Below, one piece after another: positions 39,448 through 48,550 of a stretch of 50,447 nt of DNA. A program made the position numbers and the translations under genes. Source of the stretch: Lachnospiraceae bacterium. Lineage in GTDB: Bacteria; Bacillota; Clostridia; Lachnospirales; Lachnospiraceae. Numbering within the stretch: the first letter of the stretch is position 1; every line of letters begins with the position of its first letter. The stretch is from NCBI GenBank assembly GCA_011959105.1, contig BLLU01000188.1, forward strand, positions 1 through 50,447, in the 5' to 3' direction. The notes beneath the pieces are model-generated. The model made no database searches. It was not told where the DNA came from and worked only from the letters and a program-made list of their open reading frames with translations.

Positions 39448-40866
39448 ATGTATCTGATAGGATCAGGGATGGGTGTGGGATTTGTTCTGCTGGCATGTCT
39501 GTCCCGGGGGGAGGAGGGAAATCTGCTCAGAAGAATCTCTGTATACCTGTATAAAAAGGGCTGTATTCACAAAAACCCCCTGTTGAATGCCCACCATGTG
39601 CAGAAGGATCTGGAAAGCCTGCATCCGGGAGAATCGGGGCTCTTGCTGCAGGGAGAATATTATATGCAAAAAATTCGCCTGCTGTTGCTGGTGCTGGGAG
39701 TGGGAACTTTGCTGGGAGTTGCGGCCCGGGCCGGGGCGGACCTGGAGGGAAGCCTGACGGACTGCGGGGAATTGTTACGGCCCTCACCGGGGGAAGGGGA
39801 ACGACAGGTGGAACTGCGGGCCTGGCTGGAGGGGGAGGAGGTGGGAAACATCATTGTGACAGTGCCGGAGCGGCGGCTGGACAGGCAGGAAGCCCAGGAA
39901 CTGTACGAAAGATTCTGGGAAGCCTGGAAGAGGAGGGCGCTGGGGGACAATCCGTCCTGGGACCAGGTATCCCTGTCCCTGACGCTGATGGAGGAACTGG
40001 AGGGATACCCCTTTGCCGTCACCTGGAAAAGCAGCGATTATGAGGTTCTGGGGAGAGACGGAAGGATTCACGCCGCTCAGATGCCTGTGCCTGTGACGCT
40101 TATGGTGGAAAGCCGGTATCAGGAGGAATGTTGGCAGGAGAAATTGGAACTTATGGTGGTATCCCGCCCCCTGGAGGGAAGGGAACTGTTGGCAGCGCAG
40201 GCGCTGGATGCCTATCGTCAGGCAGAGCAGGCGGATCAAAACCGGGATCGGATTCTTCTGCCGGAAAAACTGGGACAGGATAGGCTGTCCTGGCATGAAG
40301 TCAGGGAAAACCACAGTTTGCTGCTGATGCTTATGACGGCGTTCACTGCGGCTGGGGTATTCCTCCTTCAGGACCGGGATCTGCACCGACAGGTGCTGAA
40401 GCGGCGTGAACACATGAAGGAAAACTATCCGGTGATAGTGAATAAATTTCTGCTGTATCTGGGGGCGGGTATGCCCATCCGCAGGGCTTTCCAAAAGATA
40501 GCACTGGACTACCGACACAGGCAGCATGGAGAGCCGCAGCCTCTGTACGAGGAGATGCTGCTGGCCTGTAACCGTCTGCAGGCGGGGATCTCCGAGAGCC
40601 GGGTATATGAAATGTGGGCGGCCCGCACCGGTTTGCAGGATTGCGCCAGGCTCAGTACCATGCTGGTACAGAATCTGAAGAAAGGGAATGCGGCATTGCT
40701 GGCCCGTATGAGGGAAGAAGGGGACAGAGCTTTGCAGGAAGATCTGAACCTCCGCAGGAAAAAGGGGGAGGAGGCGGGTACCAGACTGCTGGCACCCATG
40801 GTCATGATGATGGCCATTGTGATGGTGCTGGTTATGGTCCCTGCGTTCCAAAGTTTTGGCATATGA
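39448..40866 (+). CDS. tadC: TadC-like platform protein with an inserted extracytoplasmic domain
   Basis: The 472-residue product has a membrane helix near residue 75 (LLLLVLGVGTLLGVAARAG), then about 190 residues of soluble sequence (PERRLDRQEAQELYERFWEA; FAVTWKSSDYEVLGRDGRIH), a second helix, and a C-terminal T2SSF domain (FLLYLGAGMPIRRAFQKIAL). The insert, with its WKSSDYEVLGRDG pattern, resembles bacterial Ig-like domains and would face outward. Standard TadC proteins lack it and are ~300 residues. Confidence 0.82.
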   Translation: MYLIGSGMGVGFVLLACLSRGEEGNLLRRISVYLYKKGCIHKNPLLNAHHVQKDLESLHPGESGLLLQGEYYMQKIRLLLLVLGVGTLLGVAARAGADLEGSLTDCGELLRPSPGEGERQVELRAWLEGEEVGNIIVTVPERRLDRQEAQELYERFWEAWKRRALGDNPSWDQVSLSLTLMEELEGYPFAVTWKSSDYEVLGRDGRIHAAQMPVPVTLMVESRYQEECWQEKLELMVVSRPLEGRELLAAQALDAYRQAEQADQNRDRILLPEKLGQDRLSWHEVRENHSLLLMLMTAFTAAGVFLLQDRDLHRQVLKRREHMKENYPVIVNKFLLYLGAGMPIRRAFQKIALDYRHRQHGEPQPLYEEMLLACNRLQAGISESRVYEMWAARTGLQDCARLSTMLVQNLKKGNAALLARMREEGDRALQEDLNLRRKKGEEAGTRLLAPMVMMMAIVMVLVMVPAFQSFGI

Positions 40867-40925
40867 AAGGCCGGGCAGAGGGATAGGGCAGGTTTGCCGG
40901 GCTGGCGGTGTGCACACAAAAAGGC

Positions 40926-41050
40926 ATGCAAAAATGGAAGTATGCAAAATGAGAGTATGCAAAAAAGAAAGTATGTAAAAAAAGTAAATAAAATAAAAGT
41001 AAATGAAATAAAGGTAAGTTAAAATAGAAATGTGCAAAACAAGAAAAATT
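40926..41050 (+). repeat. Degenerate 15-16 bp tandem repeats upstream of the pilin gene
   Basis: ATGCAAAA occurs at 40926, 40942, 40957 and as ATGTAAAA at 40973, with period 15-16. The pattern continues in decayed form (GTAAATAAAATAAAA, GTAAATGAAATAAAG) up to the pilin ribosome site. The strand is almost free of C. It probably forms the untranslated leader of the pilin mRNA. Confidence 0.7.
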
Positions 41051-41063
41051 GGAGGAAAGTGAA

Positions 41064-41276
41064 ATGAAGATGTGGGAGAAAGTAAGGAACTGGGCGGATG
41101 CAAAGGTGATTGGCTGGAAGAATTTTATGGTTGGAGAGAATGCCGGTATGGGAACGGTGGAGGTGATACTGATTATTGTGGTATTGGTGGGAGTAGTCAT
41201 CATATTCAAGTCACAGATTACCGAACTGGTGGAGTCCATCTTTTCCAAGATCACCAGGCAGGTCAACAAAGTCTGA
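41064..41276 (+). CDS. flp: Flp1-like pilin
   Basis: The 70-residue product has a short basic N-terminus and GENAGMGTVEVILIIVVLVG, the Flp/Flp1-like hydrophobic core with a conserved Glu after the processing site. It is the pilus subunit. ATG 41064 follows GGAGGAAAG. The prepilin peptidase gene is in the same locus. Confidence 0.85.
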   Translation: MKMWEKVRNWADAKVIGWKNFMVGENAGMGTVEVILIIVVLVGVVIIFKSQITELVESIFSKITRQVNKV

Positions 41277-41284
41277 GGGTGTCC

Positions 41285-42751
41285 ATGAAAAACAGGAAAA
41301 AAGGTAAAGACGCCAGAGGACTAGGGGGATATCTGACGGTGTATATGGCGCTTACCCTTACAGTGATGATATCCCTGTGCCTGGTATTGATCCAGGGGGT
41401 CAGGAGACATACTGCCGCATTTGAGGCGGAATGTGTGATGGATATCGGCCTGGACAGTGTGCTGGCAGAATACCACCGGGTGCTGCTGGAGCGCTATGGC
41501 CTGCTTATGGTGGACACTTCCTATGGAACGGATTATCCCTCTTATTACAATACGGAACGGCATCTGTCAGAATACCTTTCCCATAATTTCCGTTATGAAG
41601 ATTGTCTCAGCCTTCCGTTTTTATACCGTGATCTGCTGGGGCTGGAATTGGAGGACGTTCAGCTGCTGAAAATATCCCTGGCCACGGACCATGAAGGAAG
41701 GGTGTTTCAGCGCCGGGCGGCGGAGTGTATGCGAAGCCGCCTGGGATTGGAGTTGGTGGATAAACTGCTGGGTTGGATGGAGGTCGTGGAGGGATATGGG
41801 CTTCTGGAAGAGGATGTGGAAGAGCAGCTTGACCGGGTAAGCGAGGAATTGCGGCAGTATGACGGTACGGAAAGACAAATTGGAGAAGAAGAGTGGATCA
41901 AGGTGGAGATTGCAGATCCCACTGAGACTGTGCGGACGCTGCGGAAGGAAGGTATCTTAAAATGGGTGGTGGAGGATGTGGGCAGCCTGTCAGAAACCGT
42001 TATAGACCCCGGTCAGTATATCAGCGGGCGGATCGCCAAGGGAGAGGTCAATCATGGCAATTTTCCCATGCAGGAAGAGTTGGATCCGGCAGAAAATATC
42101 TTTTTGCTGGAATACTTTCTGGACTTTGCGGGCAGATACGGGAGTCCTCTGGAAGGCAGTCTGCTGCAATATCAGGTAGAGTATTTGCTCTGCGGGTCCT
42201 CCGGGGACAGGGAAAATCTCCGCAGGACGGCCAATCTGCTATGCGGCATCCGCCAAGCGGCCAATGTGATTTATCTGCTTGGGGATGCGGCCAAGAGAGG
42301 CGAAGTGGAGATAGCGGCGGCGGTGTTGTCCGGAGCCGTTGCCCTGCCGGAGCTGCAGCCTGTGTTTGAGACTGCCCTGATCCTGGCATGGGCTTATCTG
42401 GAGAGTTTGTACGACGTAAGAACACTGCTTGCCGGGGGAAGGGTGGAACTGCTTAAAACAGATGCCGGGTGGCATTATTCCCTGGCCAATATCTGGAGTC
42501 CCCCGGCGGACGGCCGGGAGGAGAAGGGGGAGGGCCTGTGCTATGAGGACTATCTGCGGATATTGCTGTATGTCCAGTCGCCGGATGTGCTGGCCATGCG
42601 GTTTATGGATCTGATGGAGATGGATATCCGCCTGACTCCCGGAAACAGCCATTTCCGCATGGACGGGTGTATGGACAGCCTGGAGGCGGAAGCTGTGATT
42701 CACTCTGGCTATGGATTTTCCCTTACGATAAAGAGGGAAAAAAGGTATTAA
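41285..42751 (+). CDS. DUF5702-like pilus-associated protein
   Basis: The 488-residue product begins with a basic stretch, a single membrane helix (YLTVYMALTLTVMISLCLVL), then a large extracytoplasmic part (LDSVLAEYHRVLLERYGLLM). This is typical of DUF5702 proteins in Clostridial tad loci, which I regard as TadE/G-like minor pseudopilins. ATG 41285, nine bases after the pilin stop. Confidence 0.78.
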   Translation: MKNRKKGKDARGLGGYLTVYMALTLTVMISLCLVLIQGVRRHTAAFEAECVMDIGLDSVLAEYHRVLLERYGLLMVDTSYGTDYPSYYNTERHLSEYLSHNFRYEDCLSLPFLYRDLLGLELEDVQLLKISLATDHEGRVFQRRAAECMRSRLGLELVDKLLGWMEVVEGYGLLEEDVEEQLDRVSEELRQYDGTERQIGEEEWIKVEIADPTETVRTLRKEGILKWVVEDVGSLSETVIDPGQYISGRIAKGEVNHGNFPMQEELDPAENIFLLEYFLDFAGRYGSPLEGSLLQYQVEYLLCGSSGDRENLRRTANLLCGIRQAANVIYLLGDAAKRGEVEIAAAVLSGAVALPELQPVFETALILAWAYLESLYDVRTLLAGGRVELLKTDAGWHYSLANIWSPPADGREEKGEGLCYEDYLRILLYVQSPDVLAMRFMDLMEMDIRLTPGNSHFRMDGCMDSLEAEAVIHSGYGFSLTIKREKRY

Positions 42752-42965
42752 GATCAGACGGCACGAACAGCAGCGGCATGAGGAACAGGCCGGAAAATAT
42801 AGAATAGAACGGTCCGTAAAAGAGAGCAGGAAGGCAGGAATGTGTATGAAAGTAAAGAGAGAGCAGAGGTATGTATAAGAACTTTTATGGCTTCAGAACT
42901 AAAAGCGAAATGAAAAGAGCAGGAACAGGAGGAGATGAGGCAGAGGTAAGGGGAGGTGAACGGAC

Positions 42966-43892
42966 ATGTCTCTTCTATGGATGGTAACTTCTTACATTTC
43001 TGACAAACAATATTTTATCGAGCCTTCTCCCATGTGCAACTCCCTGTTATTCGGCTTCCTTTCTTTGCCATGTATAGAGGGGACATGTCCGGCTATCTCC
43101 CACCGTAAAAAGAAACCACAAGAGTGCAGGGGGAGTATGACGGTAGAGGCGGCTGTGGCATTACCGCTGCTGATCCTGTTTATCCTCCATTTGGCCAGTT
43201 GCCTGGAAATGTTGCGCCTGCATGGCCGGCTGGAATATGCGCTTTGGCAGACAGGGCGGGAACTGGCCGTGTATGGAGCGGCGGAAACGGCGGGGGATGT
43301 TCCTGATTTAGCTGTGTCCTATCTGTATGTGAATGGCAGGCTTGAACAGATACTGGGCGGAGACTATCTGGACAAGGCTCCCCTGGCCCATGGGAGGCAG
43401 GGACTAAATTATCTGTCGTCCCGGTATCTGGAGGAGGAGCAATGCATTGACATCCTTCTTACTTATCAGGTATGTCCTTCCATTACCTGCTTCCCCTTTC
43501 CCTATTTCCGCATGGCCAGCAGATATTTCGGGAGGGCCTGGACGGGCTATGACGTAGGAGGCGGGGAGGGGCGCATTTTCTATGTATATGTGACGGCGGA
43601 CGGGGAGGTGTGGCACAGTAGAGGGGATTGCTCCTACTTAAAACCAAATGTCTCTGAAACACTGCCCGAGACGGTGTGGTCCCTTCGCAATGCCAGTGGG
43701 GAAAGATACCGTTCCTGCAGCCGGTGCCGGGACTTTCCCACTGGCGATACAGTGTACTTGACCCGGGAGGGAAATCGGTATCACAACACCAGAGGATGTC
43801 CGGCACTGTTGCGGCGGGTGCGCGCCGTGGAATGGCAGGAAAATATGCCTTACCGGCCTTGCAGCCGCTGCGCAGTACCACGTGGTGCATAG
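42966..43892 (+). CDS. TadE-like protein with duplicated cysteine motif
   Basis: Product up to 308 residues; the true start may be ATG 43032. A TadE-type segment GSMTVEAAVALPLLILFILH provides the membrane anchor. The C-terminal third has two copies of a motif: VWHSRGDCSYLK...YRSCSRC and RYHNTRGCPALL...YRPCSRC. This looks like a duplicated metal-binding or disulfide module outside the cell. In the gap 42752-42965 I see only a possible 38-codon frame from about 42871. Confidence 0.75.
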   Translation: MSLLWMVTSYISDKQYFIEPSPMCNSLLFGFLSLPCIEGTCPAISHRKKKPQECRGSMTVEAAVALPLLILFILHLASCLEMLRLHGRLEYALWQTGRELAVYGAAETAGDVPDLAVSYLYVNGRLEQILGGDYLDKAPLAHGRQGLNYLSSRYLEEEQCIDILLTYQVCPSITCFPFPYFRMASRYFGRAWTGYDVGGGEGRIFYVYVTADGEVWHSRGDCSYLKPNVSETLPETVWSLRNASGERYRSCSRCRDFPTGDTVYLTREGNRYHNTRGCPALLRRVRAVEWQENMPYRPCSRCAVPRGA

Positions 43893-44117
43893 TGAAAAGT
43901 GCAGATGACGCTATACAGCTAACGCAAAAAGAGAATCCAAAATGTGTGAAGAAAAGGCAAGGAAAGAGATTCCAGGATGTCTTTGAATATGTCGGAACAA
44001 CATGGAAAGGAGCGGGTGCCTGAGTGAAAGGAAACGCAGAGGGAAAGGGGCTTGCGGTATAAAAAGGGAAGCTGACAATGGACCAGAGTTTTTGAAACAA
44101 AAAGAGGAGGTATTGCT

Positions 44118-44564
44118 ATGTGGGATTGGGTGGGAGCCCTGTGTGCGGCGGTACTGTTGGGCTATCACGGCCTACTTGATATCAAAAGAAAAAGTATACC
44201 TGTAAAATCCCTGTTCCTGGGTGCAGTGGTCTCCTGCTGCTGGGTTCTTGGAAAGGGTTTACTGGGACAACAGTCCTGGGCAGTCCTGGGAGCCGGATTG
44301 CTGCCAGGAATTGTAGCGCTGCTGCTGGCCAGAGTCACCAGGGAGCAGTTAGGTCGGGGGGACGGCTGGGAATTGATTCTTATGGGAAACTGGATGGGCC
44401 TGGCGGATTGCCTTCTGGCTTTTGGGGTCGCTTTGGCGGGGATTTTTTTGGTAAGTGCTGTTTTGTTGTTAATAGGTAAGGTAAACAGAAATACCCGCAT
44501 TGCCTTTGTCCCCTTTCTGTGGACAGGCACAGTGGTGGTACTGCTGCAAATTTGGATCTTATGA
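44118..44564 (+). CDS. Prepilin peptidase (TadV/CpaA-like)
   Basis: The 148-residue membrane protein carries the two aspartates of the A24 peptidases: GYHGLLDIKRKSIP and GRGDGWELILMG (GxGD-type). Four or five hydrophobic segments follow. It cleaves the pilin leader. ATG 44118 follows AGAGGAGGTA. The 225 bases before it hold no convincing gene. Confidence 0.82.
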   Translation: MWDWVGALCAAVLLGYHGLLDIKRKSIPVKSLFLGAVVSCCWVLGKGLLGQQSWAVLGAGLLPGIVALLLARVTREQLGRGDGWELILMGNWMGLADCLLAFGVALAGIFLVSAVLLLIGKVNRNTRIAFVPFLWTGTVVVLLQIWIL

Positions 44565-44580
44565 TGGAGGAGAAAACCCA

Positions 44581-45057
44581 ATGGATCATGGAAGAAGAGT
44601 GGGAGGTTATTTTTCTGTGGAGGCGGCTCTGGTGCTGCCGGTGGTATTAGGGGTGTATCTTTTTCTGATCACCATGCTGTTTGTCCAGTATGACAGATGC
44701 CTGCTGGAACAGGATATGGCATCTATGCTGATAAAGGCTAGCAATCACTCTGGCACACCTCGGCAGCAGTTGACATATTTGCAGGAACTGACTGCCGCAT
44801 GGGACAGGGAACAGTATCTGTGGCTGGAATTACAATCTCCCCATTTTACTGTACAGGGAGGGCAGATCTGTCTGGAAACTGCAGGAGAGTTTGTCATGCC
44901 AGGGTACGGTGGCCTGAGTGACGTGGCCGGGCTTCATCGGCTGGAACTGTCATTTCGGTTGAATGTTTTGGACAGGCCAGCGCTGGTAAGATTGCTGTAC
45001 GGGAATAGGGCGGAGGAAAAGGACGATTTTCAGAAAGACAATAGGGAAGGGAGTTAA
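44581..45057 (+). CDS. TadE-like minor pseudopilin
   Basis: The 158-residue product begins MDHGRRVGGYFSVEAALVLP, the TadE signature, with one membrane helix (VVLGVYLFLITMLFVQY) and an extracytoplasmic remainder. ATG 44581 follows GGAGGAGAAA. It lies 16 bases after the prepilin peptidase gene. Confidence 0.8.
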   Translation: MDHGRRVGGYFSVEAALVLPVVLGVYLFLITMLFVQYDRCLLEQDMASMLIKASNHSGTPRQQLTYLQELTAAWDREQYLWLELQSPHFTVQGGQICLETAGEFVMPGYGGLSDVAGLHRLELSFRLNVLDRPALVRLLYGNRAEEKDDFQKDNREGS

Positions 45058-45131
45058 TTGCGGGCTATTGGCAGTGTATTAAAAGCGTAAAAAAGAAGGT
45101 ATAGAGAGCCTGGGCCCGATGGAGAGAGAAA

Positions 45132-46331
45132 ATGGACAGAGAGGGATTGCAGAATAATATAATAAAAACAGAATATATAAGAAATCTAAACTGTAACTAT
45201 GTGCGGATGATGTTGGAGGAAAAACCAAAGGAGAGTCGGTACCAATATTGTATTTTGAACAGGGGAGGCATTCGCTTTTTGCTGCCTTGCAGTCTGCGGT
45301 ATATTGACGGGGAAGCCTATTTATATTATGATATTTCCTCAACTCAAAACATAGCGCAGCTGTTTGCCGGAAGAACCCTTGGCAGAGAATGGATGCGGGA
45401 TTTTTTATGGGGGATGGAGCGAATGCAGCAGGAATTGAGCCGATTTCTGCTGGAGGGGCGCAATGTGGTCTGGGCTCCCGGGCAAATATATCAGGATCTG
45501 GAGAAAAAGAATTTCTATTTTATGTATGTGCCCTATTGCCAAAAGGATACAGGATTTAAGCTGCTGCTGGAATTCTGGGTAGAGCATATTGACTATGAGG
45601 ATGAGGCCTTGGTGGAATTTGTATATGGTCTGCATGAACAATATACCACTGCGGGGGACGCATGTTTAAACAGGCAAATTTTTGAAGATTTTAAGGAGGT
45701 GGAGAAAAAGGAGAAACAAAGGCGGAAAGCGCCGCTGGAAGAAAGAACGGCAGAGTCGGAGTCTGTGACAGGGTTGGAGACATTGCCGGATCGCAGCGGC
45801 TTTCAAAGTACGGGTGAAGGGCCGGAAATGGGGGACGGAGACAGGAAAAAGGGATTTCTTTCCTTCTTGGGAAGCCGCAGGAAAAAACAGGATTCCGTAT
45901 CTTATCAAGAAATTTTACGGCAGCAGGTGGGCATGCAGACCCTTGGGGCTGTAAGTGAGGAATCCTCTTATGGCAGAGACAGAGAGCTGGAGAGTGAAGA
46001 AGAATATGGCAGAACCATGTATCTGGAGGACCAAAGGCAGGAGCAGGTGAGAGGCTTGTACAGAGACAATGGAGAACTGGCAGTGGAGATTGACAGATTG
46101 CCCTTTGTAATCGGAAAGAAGAAGGAAGAGGTGGATTATGCGCTGGAGGACCGTTCCGTCAGCCGCATTCATGCCAGGATATTGGAGGAGGACGGCATTC
46201 TCTATCTGGAGGATTTGAACTCTACCAACGGAACGTATAAAAATGGACTAAGGATGCAGCCCTATGAAAAGCGACGGCTGGAAAGAGACGATGAACTTCG
46301 GTTCGGCATGGCGGAATATACATTTCAATAG
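45132..46331 (+). CDS. DUF6382/FHA-domain protein
   Basis: The 399-residue product has an N-terminal DUF6382-like domain (about residues 1-170; FLLPCSLRYIDGEAYLYYDI), a charged linker and a C-terminal FHA domain (LPFVIGKKKEEVDYALEDRS, SRIHAR, NSTNGTYKNG). FHA domains bind phosphothreonine, so this may link pilus assembly to Ser/Thr kinase signals. Common at the end of Clostridial tad loci. Confidence 0.85.
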   Translation: MDREGLQNNIIKTEYIRNLNCNYVRMMLEEKPKESRYQYCILNRGGIRFLLPCSLRYIDGEAYLYYDISSTQNIAQLFAGRTLGREWMRDFLWGMERMQQELSRFLLEGRNVVWAPGQIYQDLEKKNFYFMYVPYCQKDTGFKLLLEFWVEHIDYEDEALVEFVYGLHEQYTTAGDACLNRQIFEDFKEVEKKEKQRRKAPLEERTAESESVTGLETLPDRSGFQSTGEGPEMGDGDRKKGFLSFLGSRRKKQDSVSYQEILRQQVGMQTLGAVSEESSYGRDRELESEEEYGRTMYLEDQRQEQVRGLYRDNGELAVEIDRLPFVIGKKKEEVDYALEDRSVSRIHARILEEDGILYLEDLNSTNGTYKNGLRMQPYEKRRLERDDELRFGMAEYTFQ

Positions 46332-46367
46332 GCATTTCTTCAGGTTTATAGGCATTCTTTCAGGTTT
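46328..46367 (+). repeat. 20-bp tandem duplication upstream of the rhomboid gene
   Basis: ATAGGCATTTCTTCAGGTTT (46328-46347) is followed directly by ATAGGCATTCTTTCAGGTTT (46348-46367), two mismatches. It abuts the rhomboid promoter and could be an operator or a simple duplication. Confidence 0.8.
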
Positions 46368-46370
46368 TCG

Positions 46371-46400
46371 TTGACGAACAGGGGCAAAGAGTGGTACAGT
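46371..46400 (+). promoter_or_regulatory. Promoter of the rhomboid gene
   Basis: TTGACG (46371-46376), 18-nt spacer, TACAGT (46395-46400). The predicted start of transcription falls on or next to ATG 46408, and no ribosome site lies between, so the mRNA could be leaderless. Confidence 0.6.
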
Positions 46401-46407
46401 TTTCTAT

Positions 46408-47034
46408 ATGGACAAACAGGGCATTTCTATAGACGAGTATTTGAGAAAACTGAGAGCTCTGAGAACACTCCCTTTTGTGAGCGCCGGGCTGGTTACCGCC
46501 AATGTGGTGATATATCTTCTCTGCCAGCTGCCGGGAGATGTTCTGTATGAGAGAGGCTGTCTGAGCGCATATGACATTATTGTCAATGAAGAATATGGGC
46601 GGATTTTTTGGTCCATGTTTCTGCATGCAGATACCAGTCACCTATTCAGCAATATGATCATCCTGCTTTTTATGGGAGCCATGATTGAGAAGGAGACAGG
46701 GCACCTTTCCTTTGCGGGAATTTACCTGGCATCGGGATTGGGAGGAAATCTGCTGTCCCTGGCCGGTAAAATTGCCAGGAATGACTGGGCGGTGTCCCTG
46801 GGGGCCAGCGGCGCGATATTTGGGCTGGATGGGCTTCTGCTGGCATTGGTACTCTTTTCGCGCAGACGGATGGAAAACATTACTATCGGAAGAGTACTTC
46901 TGATGATTGCCATGTCCCTATACAGCGGTTTTACCGGGGGTAATGTGGATAATCTGGCCCATATTGGAGGGTTGTTGGCAGGATTTGTGCTGGGAGTGCT
47001 ATTGTCGATCTATTTACGTATCTCTAGGCGTTAA
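46408..47034 (+). CDS. Rhomboid intramembrane serine protease
   Basis: The 208-residue protein has six hydrophobic segments. The catalytic serine is in GASGAIFG and the histidine in AHIGGLLAGF; the N-terminal loop has HADTSHLFSNMI, another rhomboid mark. It cleaves membrane proteins within the bilayer. ATG 46408. Substrate unknown. Confidence 0.9.
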   Translation: MDKQGISIDEYLRKLRALRTLPFVSAGLVTANVVIYLLCQLPGDVLYERGCLSAYDIIVNEEYGRIFWSMFLHADTSHLFSNMIILLFMGAMIEKETGHLSFAGIYLASGLGGNLLSLAGKIARNDWAVSLGASGAIFGLDGLLLALVLFSRRRMENITIGRVLLMIAMSLYSGFTGGNVDNLAHIGGLLAGFVLGVLLSIYLRISRR

Positions 47035-47039
47035 AACAG

Positions 47040-48056
47040 ATGCGGGTTATGGAGGGAAAGGTGAATATTAATATCTATTATGGAGGCAGGGGCCTGATTG
47101 ACGATCCTACCTTGTATGTAGTCAATAAGATGCGGGAAGTGTTGGAGGAGTTGCGGGTACATGTAACCCAGTATAACCTTTATGAAAACAAGAACGCTAT
47201 TCCCACGCTGCCCCAGACCCTGAAAGAGGCGGACGGCATCATTCTGGCCAGCACTGTGGAATGGTATGGGATTGGCGGTTATATGTATCAGTTTCTGGAC
47301 TCCTGCTGGCTGTATGGGGATAAAGAAAAGATAGCCAAATTATATATGTGTCCTGTGGTAATGTCCACTACTTATGGGGAACGGGAAGGAAAAATGCAGC
47401 TTGCCACTGCCTGGGAGGTACTGGGAGGGCAGCCCTGCAGCGGTATCTGCGGCTATATTGCCAATACTCTTACACTGGAGATGAAGCAGGAATATACTAC
47501 CATTATAGAGAAAAAAGCAGAAAACCTGTATCGAACGGTCAACCAGAAAATTCCCAGTTTTCCGGCCAGCAACCAGGCGGTAAAAAACACAGTGGCCACA
47601 AGTCCCAATGTGGACTTGACTCCTCAGGAGTCGGAGCAGCTTTCCCGGTATGCGGCCGATGATGGCTACGTGCAGAGGCAGAAAGAAGATATTCAGGAAC
47701 TGGCCAGCATGTTCCGGGATATGCTCAATGAGAAGGATGGAAATTCACAGGATACTTTTGTTCAATGCTTTAACCAGGCTTTTAAACCCCAGGCTGGATT
47801 TACCGCATCCTATGCCTTAAAGTTGGACGGCAGGGAGGACGCCCTGGTCATCCAGGTGGATGGCACTCAGGTGGAATGTTACTATGGCACAGTAGAGGAA
47901 CCGGATGTGGAAGTGACAACTGCGTCAGATGTGATAGAAGAAATTATTGCGGGCCGGGTGTCCTTTCAAAGCGCGTTTATGTCCGGAACAATGAAAATGA
48001 AAGGCAATTTCCGTGTGATGCGGATGCTGGACAATTTGTTTGTCTTTGAGGAGTAA
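47040..48056 (+). CDS. Flavodoxin-like oxidoreductase with SCP2-like C-terminal domain
   Basis: The 338-residue product starts with a flavodoxin-fold domain (INIYYGGRGL, ADGIILASTVEWYGIGGYM) and ends with an SCP2 sterol-transfer-like domain (ASYALKLDGREDALVIQVDG; VSFQSAFMSGTMKMKGNFRV). The pairing is seen in Clostridia; the substrate is unknown. The gene begins five bases after the rhomboid stop; ATG 47040. Confidence 0.78.
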   Translation: MRVMEGKVNINIYYGGRGLIDDPTLYVVNKMREVLEELRVHVTQYNLYENKNAIPTLPQTLKEADGIILASTVEWYGIGGYMYQFLDSCWLYGDKEKIAKLYMCPVVMSTTYGEREGKMQLATAWEVLGGQPCSGICGYIANTLTLEMKQEYTTIIEKKAENLYRTVNQKIPSFPASNQAVKNTVATSPNVDLTPQESEQLSRYAADDGYVQRQKEDIQELASMFRDMLNEKDGNSQDTFVQCFNQAFKPQAGFTASYALKLDGREDALVIQVDGTQVECYYGTVEEPDVEVTTASDVIEEIIAGRVSFQSAFMSGTMKMKGNFRVMRMLDNLFVFEE

Positions 48057-48084
48057 ATAAAACGGAAAAGAGGAAAGAAAAACC

Positions 48085-48495
48085 ATGAAGAAGGATGATT
48101 GTATATTTTGTAAACTTGCTAACGGAATGATTCCCACCAGAAGCATTTATGAGGATGAGAACTTCAAGGTGATATTGGATGCTGCGCCTGCCACCAGAGG
48201 ACATGCCTTGATCCTTCCCAAGGAACATGCAGACAACCTGTATCAGATGCCGGAGGACATGATCGGTAAAGCCTTTGTACTGGCAAAAAAAATGGCGGCT
48301 TCCATGACGGAAACCCTGGGATGCCAGGGCTTTAACATCGTACAAAACAATGGGGAGGCGGCAGGTCAGACAGTGTTTCACTTCCATATACATTTGGTTC
48401 CCCGCTATGAGGATGACGGGCAGGGATTATTCTGGGAATCCCGCCATTATACGGATGATGTGCTGGATGAGATTTGCAGTCAACTGTCAAAATAG
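48085..48495 (+). CDS. HIT-family nucleotide hydrolase
   Basis: The 136-residue protein has CIFCKLANGMIPTRSIYEDE and the histidine triad HFHIHLVPR. It hydrolyses AMP-conjugates (Hint-type). The two N-terminal cysteines may bind zinc. ATG 48085 follows AGAGGAAAG. Confidence 0.93.
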   Translation: MKKDDCIFCKLANGMIPTRSIYEDENFKVILDAAPATRGHALILPKEHADNLYQMPEDMIGKAFVLAKKMAASMTETLGCQGFNIVQNNGEAAGQTVFHFHIHLVPRYEDDGQGLFWESRHYTDDVLDEICSQLSK

Positions 48496-48550
48496 AATGA
48501 GGACAAATGCGCTGTGATCAGGAAATCTTCTGGAGGAGAGTCAGGGAAGC

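Noticed and set aside
39784..41103. Open frame of 439 codons on the - strand across tadC and the pilin leader
   Set aside because: It lies opposite a clear T2SSF gene; its His/Leu/Pro/Gln-rich product is typical of the antisense of GC-skewed coding DNA.
43893..44117. A gene in the gap before the prepilin peptidase (+ frame 43676-44023)
   Set aside because: That frame mostly overlaps the TadE-like gene out of phase, lacks a ribosome site, and its product has no recognisable features.
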